The notes below the pieces were generated by a model. That model was given only the letters and a program-made list of their open reading frames with translations, made no database searches and was not told the origin of the DNA. 11,033 bases of DNA, taken from the NCBI GenBank assembly GCA_900556975.1, contig USQZ01000049.1:1-11033 (forward strand). The letters are read 5' to 3'. A program made the position numbers and the translations under genes. Below, piece by piece: positions 1 through 5,347 of the stretch; the stretch's first letter is position 1, and each line of letters begins with the position of its first letter. This DNA is from an uncultured Clostridium sp. GTDB taxonomy: Bacteria > Bacillota > Clostridia > TANB77 > CAG-508.

Positions 1-71
1 GGGTTGCGCTTGTGTCCGGGCATATGGAACGGATAGCGCTCTAAGTGCGCCAGCGCTTGATCAAGCCGCAT
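1..71 (-). CDS. Orn/Lys/Arg decarboxylase family protein, N-terminal 23 codons (runs off the window)
   Basis: Reading leftward from the ATG at 71-69 gives MRLDQALAHLERYPFHMPGH followed by KRN. The FHMPGHKRN motif is the well-known N-terminal signature of the PLP-dependent ornithine/lysine/arginine decarboxylase family (fold-type I, group III), which makes polyamine precursors such as putrescine, cadaverine or agmatine. The start is supported by an AAAAGGTG ribosome site about 8 bases upstream and by an 11-base overlap with the end of the upstream membrane-protein gene, which suggests translational coupling in one operon. Only the N-terminus is present, so the substrate cannot be told and the PLP lysine is not in view. 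Family call is good; exact enzyme unknown. Confidence 0.75.
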   Translation of the reverse strand, partial: MRLDQALAHLERYPFHMPGHKRN

Positions 72-618
72 AAGCTGTCACCTTTTCTTTTTGATAAATC
101 GCAATGTTCAGCAGCACCACACCGGTGAGCACAGGCATCGCCTCGATCAGGCCGGTCTCTTTATAGATCAGCAGCAAAATCAGATCACCAATCATCAGCG
201 CCGCCCAAAATACCGTGGCGCACTGCCAAAATCGCCCTTTTTTGAATGAAAACAAAAAGCACAGAAAGATCGCCACCCCGCTGAGCACGGAAAAAGCCAG
301 CGATCCAATGCAGTGCAGCAGCCACAGGTTGTGCCGCTCAAAGTCAAAGGGACAGCACACCGTCAGCGCCATTCCCACACCGGCAGGCAGCAGCAGACCG
401 TGGCACAGCCCTCTGCGCTTTTGCTTATTATACATGGTATAGAGCAAAAGGTAAAGCACCCCGTAAGTGCCCGCACCCCACAGGGCAAACAGCACCGGGT
501 GGTCCAGTCCGATGGTGGAAAGCGCCCCGGCGTTGGTGCGCGGGTCCGCAAAGTGCATATACCCTAATGTAAAACCACAGTATAACGCGGAAATCAGCGA
601 AATCCAAATTTTTTTCAT
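61..618 (-). CDS. uncharacterised six-helix integral membrane protein
   Basis: A 185-residue protein beginning MKKIWISLISALY. I chose the ATG at 618-616 rather than the longer open frame to 654 because GAGG lies five bases before it and the predicted promoter would start transcription near 646, inside the longer version. Hydrophobic segments fall at about 4-20, 40-62, 71-89, 98-124, 130-151 and 157-174, so six membrane helices are likely, with a basic loop KQKRRG near 65-70. I do not recognise the family; polytopic proteins of the DUF998 type are one possibility I cannot confirm. Its stop codon overlaps the start of the decarboxylase gene, so the two are probably co-transcribed. Base composition is about half G+C, unlike the genes to the right of the tRNA. 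Confidence 0.72.
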   Translation of the reverse strand: MKKIWISLISALYCGFTLGYMHFADPRTNAGALSTIGLDHPVLFALWGAGTYGVLYLLLYTMYNKQKRRGLCHGLLLPAGVGMALTVCCPFDFERHNLWLLHCIGSLAFSVLSGVAIFLCFLFSFKKGRFWQCATVFWAALMIGDLILLLIYKETGLIEAMPVLTGVVLLNIAIYQKEKVTAYAA

Positions 619-647
619 AAAAACCTCAAAAAAATCAAAATTTCTTA

Positions 648-676
648 TTGACATTTTACTCCCCTCGTGGTATTAT
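648..676 (+). promoter_or_regulatory. sigma-A type promoter for tRNA-Leu
   Basis: TTGACA (648-653), 17-base spacer, TATTAT (671-676). Transcription would begin near 683, giving an 85-base 5' leader before the tRNA at 769. It overlaps an opposing promoter on the other strand. Confidence 0.72.
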
Positions 677-681
677 GTCAA
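653..681 (-). promoter_or_regulatory. sigma-A type promoter for the membrane protein/decarboxylase operon
   Basis: On the minus strand TTGACA (681-676), 17-base spacer, TAAAAT (658-653). Transcription would begin near 646, giving a short leader of about 28 bases before the ATG at 618. The -35 box of each strand touches the -10 box of the other. Confidence 0.62.
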
Positions 682-768
682 TGCTGTTTCGGACAGCGCC
701 GCAGATCAAGCCTTTCGGCTCTGCCTCGCCCGCTCTTGGCGTGTAAAAATTTAGAGCAAATTGAATAT

Positions 769-852
769 GCGGATGTGGCGGAATTGGCAGACGCGCTGGT
801 CTTAGGAACCAGTGTCAACGACGTGGGGGTTCAAGTCCCTTCATCCGCACCA
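769..852 (+). tRNA. tRNA-Leu (anticodon UAG)
   Basis: A full class II tRNA can be folded. The acceptor arms GCGGATG (769-775) and CATCCGC (842-848) pair throughout, followed by discriminator A849 and an encoded CCA at 850-852. The anticodon stem CTGGT/ACCAG encloses the seven-base loop CTTAGGA, giving anticodon TAG (UAG), which reads CUN leucine codons. The T stem is GGGGG/CCCTT around the loop TTCAAGT. The extra sequence between anticodon and T arms is the long variable arm expected for leucine. It has its own promoter and terminator. The G+C drop in this window begins immediately after its 3' end, a common attachment site for tyrosine-recombinase elements; no second copy of the 3' end is visible in the window. 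Confidence 0.97.
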
Positions 853-890
853 ACGACGTATCTGTTCGAACTAATAAAACAGATAGATAC

Positions 891-927
891 AAAAATCAAT
901 CAGAAAATAAATCTGGTTGATTTTTTT
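891..927 (+). terminator. intrinsic terminator after tRNA-Leu
   Basis: Arms at 893-904 and 912-923 form 12 pairs (one T-G) around a seven-base loop, running into a T tract at 921-927. A smaller hairpin (about 859-885, stem ATCTGTT/AACAGAT) lies between the tRNA and the terminator and could guide 3' processing. Confidence 0.85.
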
Positions 928-1084
928 GTTGTCTAAAAACAATATTAAAGTCATTCTTTTGAAAGGGTGGTGTGTGAAATGCAGATAATTAAGCAAGAAC
1001 TACAATATGACTTTTTTACTTTTTAATTATTCTAATGATGTGTATATTTCAAACTTGACTAAAAAGATTAAATTATCAGAGTTT

Positions 1085-1498
1085 ATGATTAAAAGGTTAA
1101 AATATATTGTAATTTTGATACACTTTTTTCTGGCTACAGTTTCAGCAAGTAATGTCGACACTAAAGAAATGCTCAAATCTAGAATGGCTGGTATGGGTAG
1201 TGAAGTACCAGAGGATTTAATGGCATTATTTGTCGACAAAGGTTCTATATCATCAGAACAGTTTGATGTTTTTTACAAAGATGATACGGGATATACTCGC
1301 TTTGTAGAAGAAGGACCTGAAACATTTGCTGGTGACAATTCAGACGGAAAAGGCATTGTTCGGAATGTTGTATCAATCTGGGAGTATTATTCAGAGGAAC
1401 AGGTTTCTGAATGCATGTTGAATAACAAGTTTATGGCAATATGTGTTTTAGATATGGATCCCCTTTACAAGTACAATGCTGATTACAACAAAGCTTGA
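1085..1498 (+). CDS. hypothetical secreted protein, 137 residues
   Basis: I take the ATG at 1085, which gives MIKRLKYIVILIHFFLATV then SASNVDTK. This has the form of a signal peptide: basic start, hydrophobic core at about 6-19 and a possible cleavage after SAS near residue 22-23. The open frame extends upstream to 1007 but that longer start puts a poor N-terminus before the signal. The ribosome site is weak (CAGAG), which lowers confidence. The mature part is acidic and without a motif I recognise; it has two cysteines (in SECMLNN and AICVLD). It is the first gene to the right of the tRNA, with no close neighbours. It could be a fragment of a longer gene. No function can be assigned. Confidence 0.5.
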   Translation: MIKRLKYIVILIHFFLATVSASNVDTKEMLKSRMAGMGSEVPEDLMALFVDKGSISSEQFDVFYKDDTGYTRFVEEGPETFAGDNSDGKGIVRNVVSIWEYYSEEQVSECMLNNKFMAICVLDMDPLYKYNADYNKA

Positions 1499-1513
1499 TT
1501 TAGTTTCATAGTT

Positions 1514-1553
1514 GATGTTAGGGGAGGAATTTTCTTTTTTCTCCCTGAACATC
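1514..1553. terminator. hairpin after the secreted orphan gene, possible terminator
   Basis: Arms at 1514-1526 and 1541-1553 pair over 13 positions with one A/G mismatch and one G-T pair, around a 14-base T-rich loop. There is no T tract after the 3' arm, so termination is uncertain. Confidence 0.3.
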
Positions 1554-1637
1554 TCCATAAATTTTATTTTTGAAATATGTTTGATGTTTTTGATATATTA
1601 AAAGTGGACCAAAAAATCAATTGATTACAATTGAAAA

Positions 1638-1886
1638 ATGGAACGATATTCTAATGAAATTAGACTTATTGTAACAGCAAAATTAAAAACAACGGAAGAT
1701 GTAAAAATCTATATTACACAAACTGAAAAAGATATTAAAGATATTACTAATTTAAGGCAAAAATACAGAAATAGGCTAAGAAATTGCAAAAATGATGACT
1801 TAATAAAGGAATATAAAGAAAAGCAAATTAAAAACGGACAAGAAGATATTACAAAAACAAATAAAAAAGTTAGATATGCGAGGTAG
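1638..1886 (+). pseudogene. probable C-terminal remnant of a mobilisation relaxase (MobA/VirD2-like)
   Basis: An 82-residue open frame, highly charged and predicted coiled coil. The stretch from about residue 16 (KLKTTEDVKIYITQTEKDIK) on to LRQKYRNRLRNCKNDDLIKEY resembles, from memory, the C-terminal region of relaxases of mobilisable and conjugative elements in Clostridia. Those carry a 'TTEEL...Y...LE..IK.L...R..LRNKLRRCKDE' type segment followed by a second helix leading to '(V/L)R..V'. The histidine-triad relaxase domain is absent, and there is no good ribosome site before the ATG at 1638, so this looks like the tail of a decayed gene, not a functional protein. A stand-alone coiled-coil protein is the alternative. 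A hairpin follows directly. If correct, it supports an old mobile element at the tRNA. Confidence 0.42.
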
Positions 1887-1892
1887 AAGAAT

Positions 1893-1927
1893 ATTAAAGG
1901 TTGTTATATAAAGTAACAGCCTTTAAT
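1893..1927 (+). terminator. hairpin after the relaxase-like remnant, probable terminator
   Basis: Arms 1893-1906 and 1914-1927 pair perfectly over 14 positions (one T-G) around a seven-base loop. The tail is A/T-rich and not a pure T run, so it may be a weak terminator. Confidence 0.5.
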
Positions 1928-1972
1928 ATATTTAAGGTAAATATATGCAAAGAACAACAAAATTATGTCAAG

Positions 1973-2001
1973 TTGACTTTTAATAGAAAATTTTGTATAA
2001 T
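1973..2001 (+). promoter_or_regulatory. sigma-A type promoter for the orphan gene at 2198
   Basis: TTGACT (1973-1978), 17-base spacer, TATAAT (1996-2001). Start of transcription near 2008 leaves a leader of about 190 bases. Confidence 0.7.
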
Positions 2002-2007
2002 AAATAT

Positions 2008-2197
2008 CTACAAGCAGTAAGCCTTTTAACATATAGCAGTCTAGTGTAATCACTAGTTTAATACAGATGTATTTGTAAAATGTTTTAAAGTGTAAAAACA
2101 AAGAAGTACATTGATAATTTAAGATAAGGAGGGAAGATGGCTCAAAAGTAGAAACGCATTTAACATTAATTTAATCTTTTATAAGGAGGCTAATTTT
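2008..2197 (+). promoter_or_regulatory. long 5' leader with a hairpin and a five-codon minigene
   Basis: Between the promoter and the orphan gene lie a perfect hairpin CTAGTG-taat-CACTAG (2041-2056) and, at 2137-2151, ATG GCT CAA AAG TAG preceded by an excellent AAGGAGGG site. The minigene MAQK could be a regulatory leader peptide, or the surviving start of a gene lost by deletion. I cannot tell which. Confidence 0.4.
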
Positions 2198-2551
2198 ATG
2201 CAAGAAGTTAATAAAGAGTTATGGACAAAAGCATCTATGGTTGCAAGTGGAATTAATAAACTTATTTGGGCACATAAGTGCTTCTACATTTATCCTCATA
2301 TTGATGAGGATTTAAAGGAGTACAATGTTTATCTTAATAAGTATGGCAAATTTTCAGTAAGAATGGATGACGGCTCAGAGTTTTTTTTGATACAACCTTG
2401 TCCTCACTTAATTTATCAATTATATGAAGCTAAAGCTGACAATGGAAATACAACTGACGAGAATACTGCAATTAATGCAAAAGCCTATGAGAAATTTAAG
2501 AATTTCTTTGAGTTTATGATAAGCTATTGTAGCATTAACCTTGTAGGATAA
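2198..2551 (+). CDS. hypothetical protein, 117 residues
   Basis: A complete open frame with its own promoter, a consensus AAGGAGG site eight bases before the ATG and a strong terminator just after the stop, so it is very likely expressed as a single-gene unit. The protein is soluble, with no signal peptide or membrane segment. It starts MQEVNKELWTKASMVASGIN, has an aromatic-rich middle (CFYIYPHIDEDL, then YNVYLNKYGKFSVRMDDGSE), and ends in a probable helix with FKNFFEFMISYC. I recognise no motif. The neighbours are remnants of mobile genes, so it may be cargo of the same element. The function is unknown. Confidence 0.7.
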   Translation: MQEVNKELWTKASMVASGINKLIWAHKCFYIYPHIDEDLKEYNVYLNKYGKFSVRMDDGSEFFLIQPCPHLIYQLYEAKADNGNTTDENTAINAKAYEKFKNFFEFMISYCSINLVG

Positions 2552-2576
2552 TAATTTCATATTTTGTTTCTTTGTG

Positions 2577-2614
2577 GAATAGGTAGGGAATTTTTCTCTA
2601 CCTGTTCTTATTTT
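2577..2614 (+). terminator. intrinsic terminator after the orphan gene
   Basis: Thirteen pairs between 2577-2589 and 2595-2607 (two G-T pairs) around a five-base loop, then TTATTTT. It begins about 25 bases after the stop codon. Confidence 0.82.
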
Positions 2615-2752
2615 GAAAGATACCTTTAGAAAAATTATTTAAAAAATTTTAATGTAAAATTGATTGAAAAATACTGTCAATAAAAAGCTATGAAAATATT
2701 GTAAATTGTGATATAAATATATTTAGTAGATAAATAATGAGTAGTAGATTAA

Positions 2753-2905
2753 TATGAAAAAAATTACAATGTTAGGAATTTAATTTTATATTATTCAAAT
2801 GATAATGATATAAAAAATAGAAAAAAACTGTATTCAAAAGAAGCGAGGGAATATTTTGATGGGAATATATATGTTCCAGATGATTTAGAAATAATTGATT
2901 TATAG
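2753..2905 (+). pseudogene. 3' remnant of an unidentified gene
   Basis: A 50-codon open frame without an in-frame start ends at TAG 2903-2905, inside the ribosome site of the Nudix gene. Its end, SKEAREYFDGNIYVPDDLEI then IDL, reads like genuine coding sequence. A good-looking start in a different frame (ATGAAAAAAATTACAATG at 2754, stop at 2781) suggests that a frameshift separates the two halves. Family not recognised. Confidence 0.3.
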
Positions 2906-2916
2906 GAGGAATTACA

Positions 2917-3363
2917 ATGGTAGTGATAGCAGGTTGTTTAATAGTAAGAGATGGCAAAATATTAATGGTGAAAGAAGCAAAAAAGAAATGTTATGGACAA
3001 TGGAATTTTCCAGCAGGACATGTAGATGAAAATGAATTAGTAACAGATGCAGCAATTAGAGAGACTTATGAAGAAACTGGCTGCAAGGTAAAATTAACAG
3101 GTGTATTGCCAATAAGTACAGTATATTTAAAAGAAAAAGAAACAGCAATAATTATAAAATTTACAGCAGATATTATTGAAGAAAATATAAAATTTGATAC
3201 AGAAGAAATATTAGATGTGCAATGGATAGATTTGGAAAAAGTAAAAAATATGACAGAAGAAGAACTAAGAGGATACAATACAGCACTTAAAGATATAAGA
3301 AACTTTGAAGAAAAAAACATATATTCATTAGAGATTTTTGATAATATCAAGTATGTCAGATAA
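2917..3363 (+). CDS. Nudix hydrolase, 148 residues
   Basis: The Nudix box GX5EX7REUXEEXGU is complete at residues 34-56: G34, E40, R48-E49, E52-E53, G55. The glutamates bind the catalytic magnesium. Nudix enzymes cleave X-linked nucleoside diphosphates, such as oxidised dNTPs, NADH, ADP-ribose or capped RNA. The N-terminal strand (VVIAGCLIVRDGKILMVKEA) and QWNFPAGHVDENE are typical of the small MutT-like group, but the substrate cannot be read from the sequence. The C-terminus after about 125 is a short extension. The start is fixed by AGGAGGA seven bases upstream. The gene lies between two gene remnants and has no visible terminator directly behind it. Probably a functional house-cleaning enzyme. 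Confidence 0.9.
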   Translation: MVVIAGCLIVRDGKILMVKEAKKKCYGQWNFPAGHVDENELVTDAAIRETYEETGCKVKLTGVLPISTVYLKEKETAIIIKFTADIIEENIKFDTEEILDVQWIDLEKVKNMTEEELRGYNTALKDIRNFEEKNIYSLEIFDNIKYVR

Positions 3364-3646
3364 CTGAAGGAAGATATAAAACATATAGATGAAAATGGCA
3401 TTGAATTTTGGTATGCAAGAGAATTGATGAAAGTTTTAGGCTATAAAGATTGGAGATATTTTGATGCAGTAATTGAAAAAGCAAAAATAGCTTGTCAAAA
3501 CTCTGAAATAACTGATATTGACCATTTTGTTGTTGACAACAAAATGGTAGAAAGGAAATTATTCGCTAATACAAACAGCTAAGAATGCAGGTGTTAAAAA
3601 TTTTGATAAATTTCAATTATCTGTGTATAATAAATATAGGAAATGA
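3364..3646 (+). pseudogene. DinD/BRO-type antirepressor-like gene, broken
   Basis: Directly after the Nudix stop, in the same frame, 72 codons read LKEDIKHIDENGIEFWYARE, then LMKVLGYKDWRYFDAVIEKA and KIACQNSEITDIDHFVVDNK. This matches the N-terminus of DinD (DNA-damage-inducible protein D) and related phage BRO domains, which carry the same 'WSAREL...LGY..WR.F..VI.KA..AC..SG...DHF' pattern. The frame stops at 3580-3582. In the next frame, 3578-3646 encodes AKNAGVKNFDKFQLSVYNKY, which resembles the late 'AREAGV.DF..FQ..GY.GLY' segment of DinD. So the middle of the gene is deleted and the two ends are joined out of frame. The start codon is also missing. The remnant is non-functional and indicates past phage or element DNA. 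Confidence 0.6.
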
Positions 3647-3680
3647 AACGCAGAAATGTGTTGTTACATATATTCAAGTT

Positions 3681-3720
3681 AAGATACTACATTGCCTGCC
3701 AAAGCATAATGTAGTGTCTT
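3681..3720. repeat. 13-base inverted repeat (hairpin)
   Basis: Arms 3681-3693 and 3708-3720 pair over 13 positions with one T-G, around the loop GCCTGCCAAAGCAT, which is G+C-rich for this area. It is the first of six hairpins between the DinD and ORF6N remnants and could be one end of a decayed insertion element. Confidence 0.45.
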
Positions 3721-3787
3721 TAATTATAAAAAAAACAAAAAAAACAAAATTTTGTGGTTACTCCTCAAAACCATTATATAGTAACAT

Positions 3788-3809
3788 TTTGTGAAAGTTT
3801 TTTCACAAA
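3788..3809. repeat. 9-base perfect inverted repeat TTTGTGAAA/TTTCACAAA
   Basis: Arms 3788-3796 and 3801-3809 with a four-base spacer. It resembles either a small operator or a hairpin. A weak promoter-like pair, TTGTGG (3752-3757) and TATATA (3775-3780) with a 17-base spacer, lies just upstream. Confidence 0.4.
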
Positions 3810-3853
3810 CTACTTGATTTGTACTTAATAATTTGATAATTTATATATAAACT

Positions 3854-3969
3854 GATTGATATTTGTATCAATCGTTATAGGTGTGAAAAAAGTTGTAGAT
3901 ATCTACGTTGTTCACACCAAAGTATTGATATAAGCTAATTACAAAGATTTGTGATTAGCTTATTTTTTT
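3854..3969 (+). ncRNA. candidate structured RNA with alternative pairings and a terminal terminator
   Basis: Three consecutive stems occur: GATTGATA/TATCAATC (3854-3873); GGTGTGAA/TTCACACC (3880-3887 with 3911-3918), which encloses the palindrome GTAGATATCTAC (3895-3906); and a 15-pair terminator (3930-3969). The segment TATCAAT (3866-3872) is also complementary to a second ATTGATA copy at 3924-3930, which abuts the terminator. Two exclusive folds are therefore possible, as in attenuators and riboswitches. There is no coding sequence here. No known RNA family is recognised, and there is no homologous alignment to prove the fold. Confidence 0.35.
3930..3969 (+). terminator. strong intrinsic terminator
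   Basis: Fifteen pairs between 3930-3944 and 3949-3963 (one T-G), four-base loop, followed by a T run through 3969. Confidence 0.82.
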
Positions 3970-3978
3970 ATAATTGTC

Positions 3979-4014
3979 AATACAATGATTTTTCTTGAAG
4001 TCATTGTATTTTTT
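3979..4014 (+). terminator. second terminator-like hairpin
   Basis: Ten perfect pairs between 3979-3988 and 4001-4010, extended by weaker pairs inside the loop, then T's to 4014. It follows the previous terminator by nine bases, so the two act in tandem. Its A/T composition makes it potentially active in both directions. Confidence 0.65.
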
Positions 4015-4441
4015 GTTATCACTAGTAATATTCAAAAAAGATGTAAAAATAATTGACTTTTGCGAACAATTCAAAAATATAAATAAAGCTGTTAAGAGAA
4101 ACATAGATAGATTTCCAGATGATTTTTGGTTTCAGTTAACAGAAATTGAGTTTCAAGCATTGAGGTTCCAAATTGGAACCTCAATGCAAAACAAGGATTT
4201 TAGAGGCGGAAGAAGATATCTACCATATGTTTTTACAGAACAGGGAATTGCTATGTTAGCAGGTATTTTAAAAAATGATATAGCTGTAAAAGTTAGTATT
4301 AATATAATAAAATCATTCATAGAAATGAGAAAATTTATATCTGCAAATGGACAACTATTTGAAAGATTAACAACAATGGAATACAAGTTATTAGAACATG
4401 ATAAAAAATTTGATGAGATTTTTGATAAATTACAACATTGA
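3995..4441 (+). pseudogene. ORF6N-domain (KilA-N related) phage antirepressor, truncated at both ends
   Basis: The open frame encodes the core of an ORF6N domain: NKAVKRNIDRFPDDFWFQLT, then GGRRYLPYVFTEQGIAMLAG, then VKVSINIIKSFIEMRKFI. These are hallmark strings of DNA-binding phage/element regulators. The N-terminal strand and helix ('..LD.DLA.LY.VET..LN') are degenerate, with IIDFCEQFKNI in their place and a few residues missing. The only upstream start is a TTG that falls inside a terminator hairpin, with no ribosome site. The protein stops at FDEIFDKLQH, where full-length members continue with a C-terminal domain. It is therefore a remnant, although an automatic gene caller would report it as a gene. 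A 31-base palindrome lies within it. Confidence 0.68.
4157..4187. repeat. 31-base near-perfect palindrome inside the ORF6N remnant
   Basis: GCATTGAGGTTCCAA, one central A, then its exact reverse complement: fifteen pairs with a one-base centre. It encodes residues around FQALRFQIGTSMQ. Such length and symmetry is unusual within a reading frame and suggests an operator, a cruciform site or local inverted duplication. Confidence 0.75.
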
Positions 4442-4581
4442 GGATATAAAAATTATAGATAAAATTGTAAACATTTAAAAAATTTATTTGAAATGTAACT
4501 GTAGAAAAATATTTTATATATAGATATAATGTTTGTAGTAATTTAAAAATGAAAGACTTTATGAAGTTAGTAGTAATTGTG

Positions 4582-4590
4582 TGATATAAT
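4582..4590 (+). promoter_or_regulatory. extended -10 promoter for the YjjX-like gene
   Basis: TGATATAAT fits the TGnTATAAT extended -10 form, with the gene start 56 bases downstream. There is no good -35 box. The 4442-4646 intergenic interval otherwise holds only A/T-rich sequence. Confidence 0.38.
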
Positions 4591-4646
4591 TAAATAATTG
4601 TTAAAACGATAATAAGAATTATATTTTAATATAAAGGAGAAATAAG

Positions 4647-5249
4647 ATGAATATTGTTATAGGGACTAAAAGTGAATCTAAGATAAATGCTTTAAAGATG
4701 GCATTAGAGAGACTTAATATAAATGATTATAATATAATTTCGGTTAAGGCAGAATCAGCTGTGCGAGATAATCCAATAAATGAGGAAACAAAGCTTGGTG
4801 CACAGAATAGAAACAATTTTATTAAAGAATATTGCGAAAATAATAATATAGATTATGATGTGTTAATTAGTATAGAAGCGGGGTATACAAAAGAGGGAGA
4901 GAATTATTATTTAGATACGTTTGCTAATGCTATATATAAAGGTCAAGAATATTGGAGTAGATCACCAAGATTAAAAATTACAAAAAATATTTTTGAGTAT
5001 GTTTATGAACAAAATATGCTTCATGAAATTATAAATGAAATATTGGGTAGAAGGTACATAAATGGGTTTATTGGTTTTGCGACTAAAGATGCAGTAAAGA
5101 GGGAAGATATAGATGCTTATGCACTTTCAATTGCTCTTGCAGAATGTTTTGATATTGAGTATATGCCTGAGGCAATTGATTATGAAAAATGTATTACAAA
5201 TGATAGGTTAGAGTTGTTAGATAAGGCAATTATTGAAAAAAGGTCATAA
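4647..5249 (+). CDS. YjjX/DUF84-family non-canonical purine NTP phosphatase (inosine/xanthosine triphosphatase)
   Basis: A 200-residue protein. The N-terminus MNIVIGTKSESKINALK matches the P-loop-like substrate-binding start of this family. It is followed by the signature DNPINEETKLGAQNR (41-55), SIEAG (75-79), and GFIGFATKDAVKRED (140-154) before the final helix ALSIALAECF. YjjX-type enzymes hydrolyse ITP and XTP to the diphosphates and keep deaminated purines out of nucleic acid. Members are usually near 170-180 residues; here the extra length is at the C-terminus, after about 170, where the function is unknown. The ribosome site AAAGGAG is seven bases before the ATG. It is the second of three probable nucleotide-pool enzymes in this region. 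The activity assignment is by family; divergence from the enterobacterial enzyme leaves the substrate open. Confidence 0.86.
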   Translation: MNIVIGTKSESKINALKMALERLNINDYNIISVKAESAVRDNPINEETKLGAQNRNNFIKEYCENNNIDYDVLISIEAGYTKEGENYYLDTFANAIYKGQEYWSRSPRLKITKNIFEYVYEQNMLHEIINEILGRRYINGFIGFATKDAVKREDIDAYALSIALAECFDIEYMPEAIDYEKCITNDRLELLDKAIIEKRS

Positions 5250-5347
5250 ATGTGCTAAACTACAATTACGTGATTTTTTTACTCCTGTTTTGCAGGTTGA
5301 TATAGAGGCAATTGTTAAAAAAATAATTATTTTCGGGAGGTATTCAT

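Noticed and set aside
215..567. Open frames on the + strand across the left membrane-protein gene
   Set aside because: They are antisense shadows of the minus-strand membrane-protein gene: poor ribosome sites and low-complexity basic translations.
979..1026. Fifteen-codon frame MQIIKQELQYDFFTF behind GAAAGGGTGGTG
   Set aside because: The ribosome site is fair, but the peptide is very short, resembles nothing known and is not clearly linked to the next gene; probably the relic of a lost gene start.
3585..3794. 69-codon frame between the DinD and ORF6N remnants
   Set aside because: No ribosome site; it runs through a hairpin and a different frame of the DinD remnant, so coding is unlikely.
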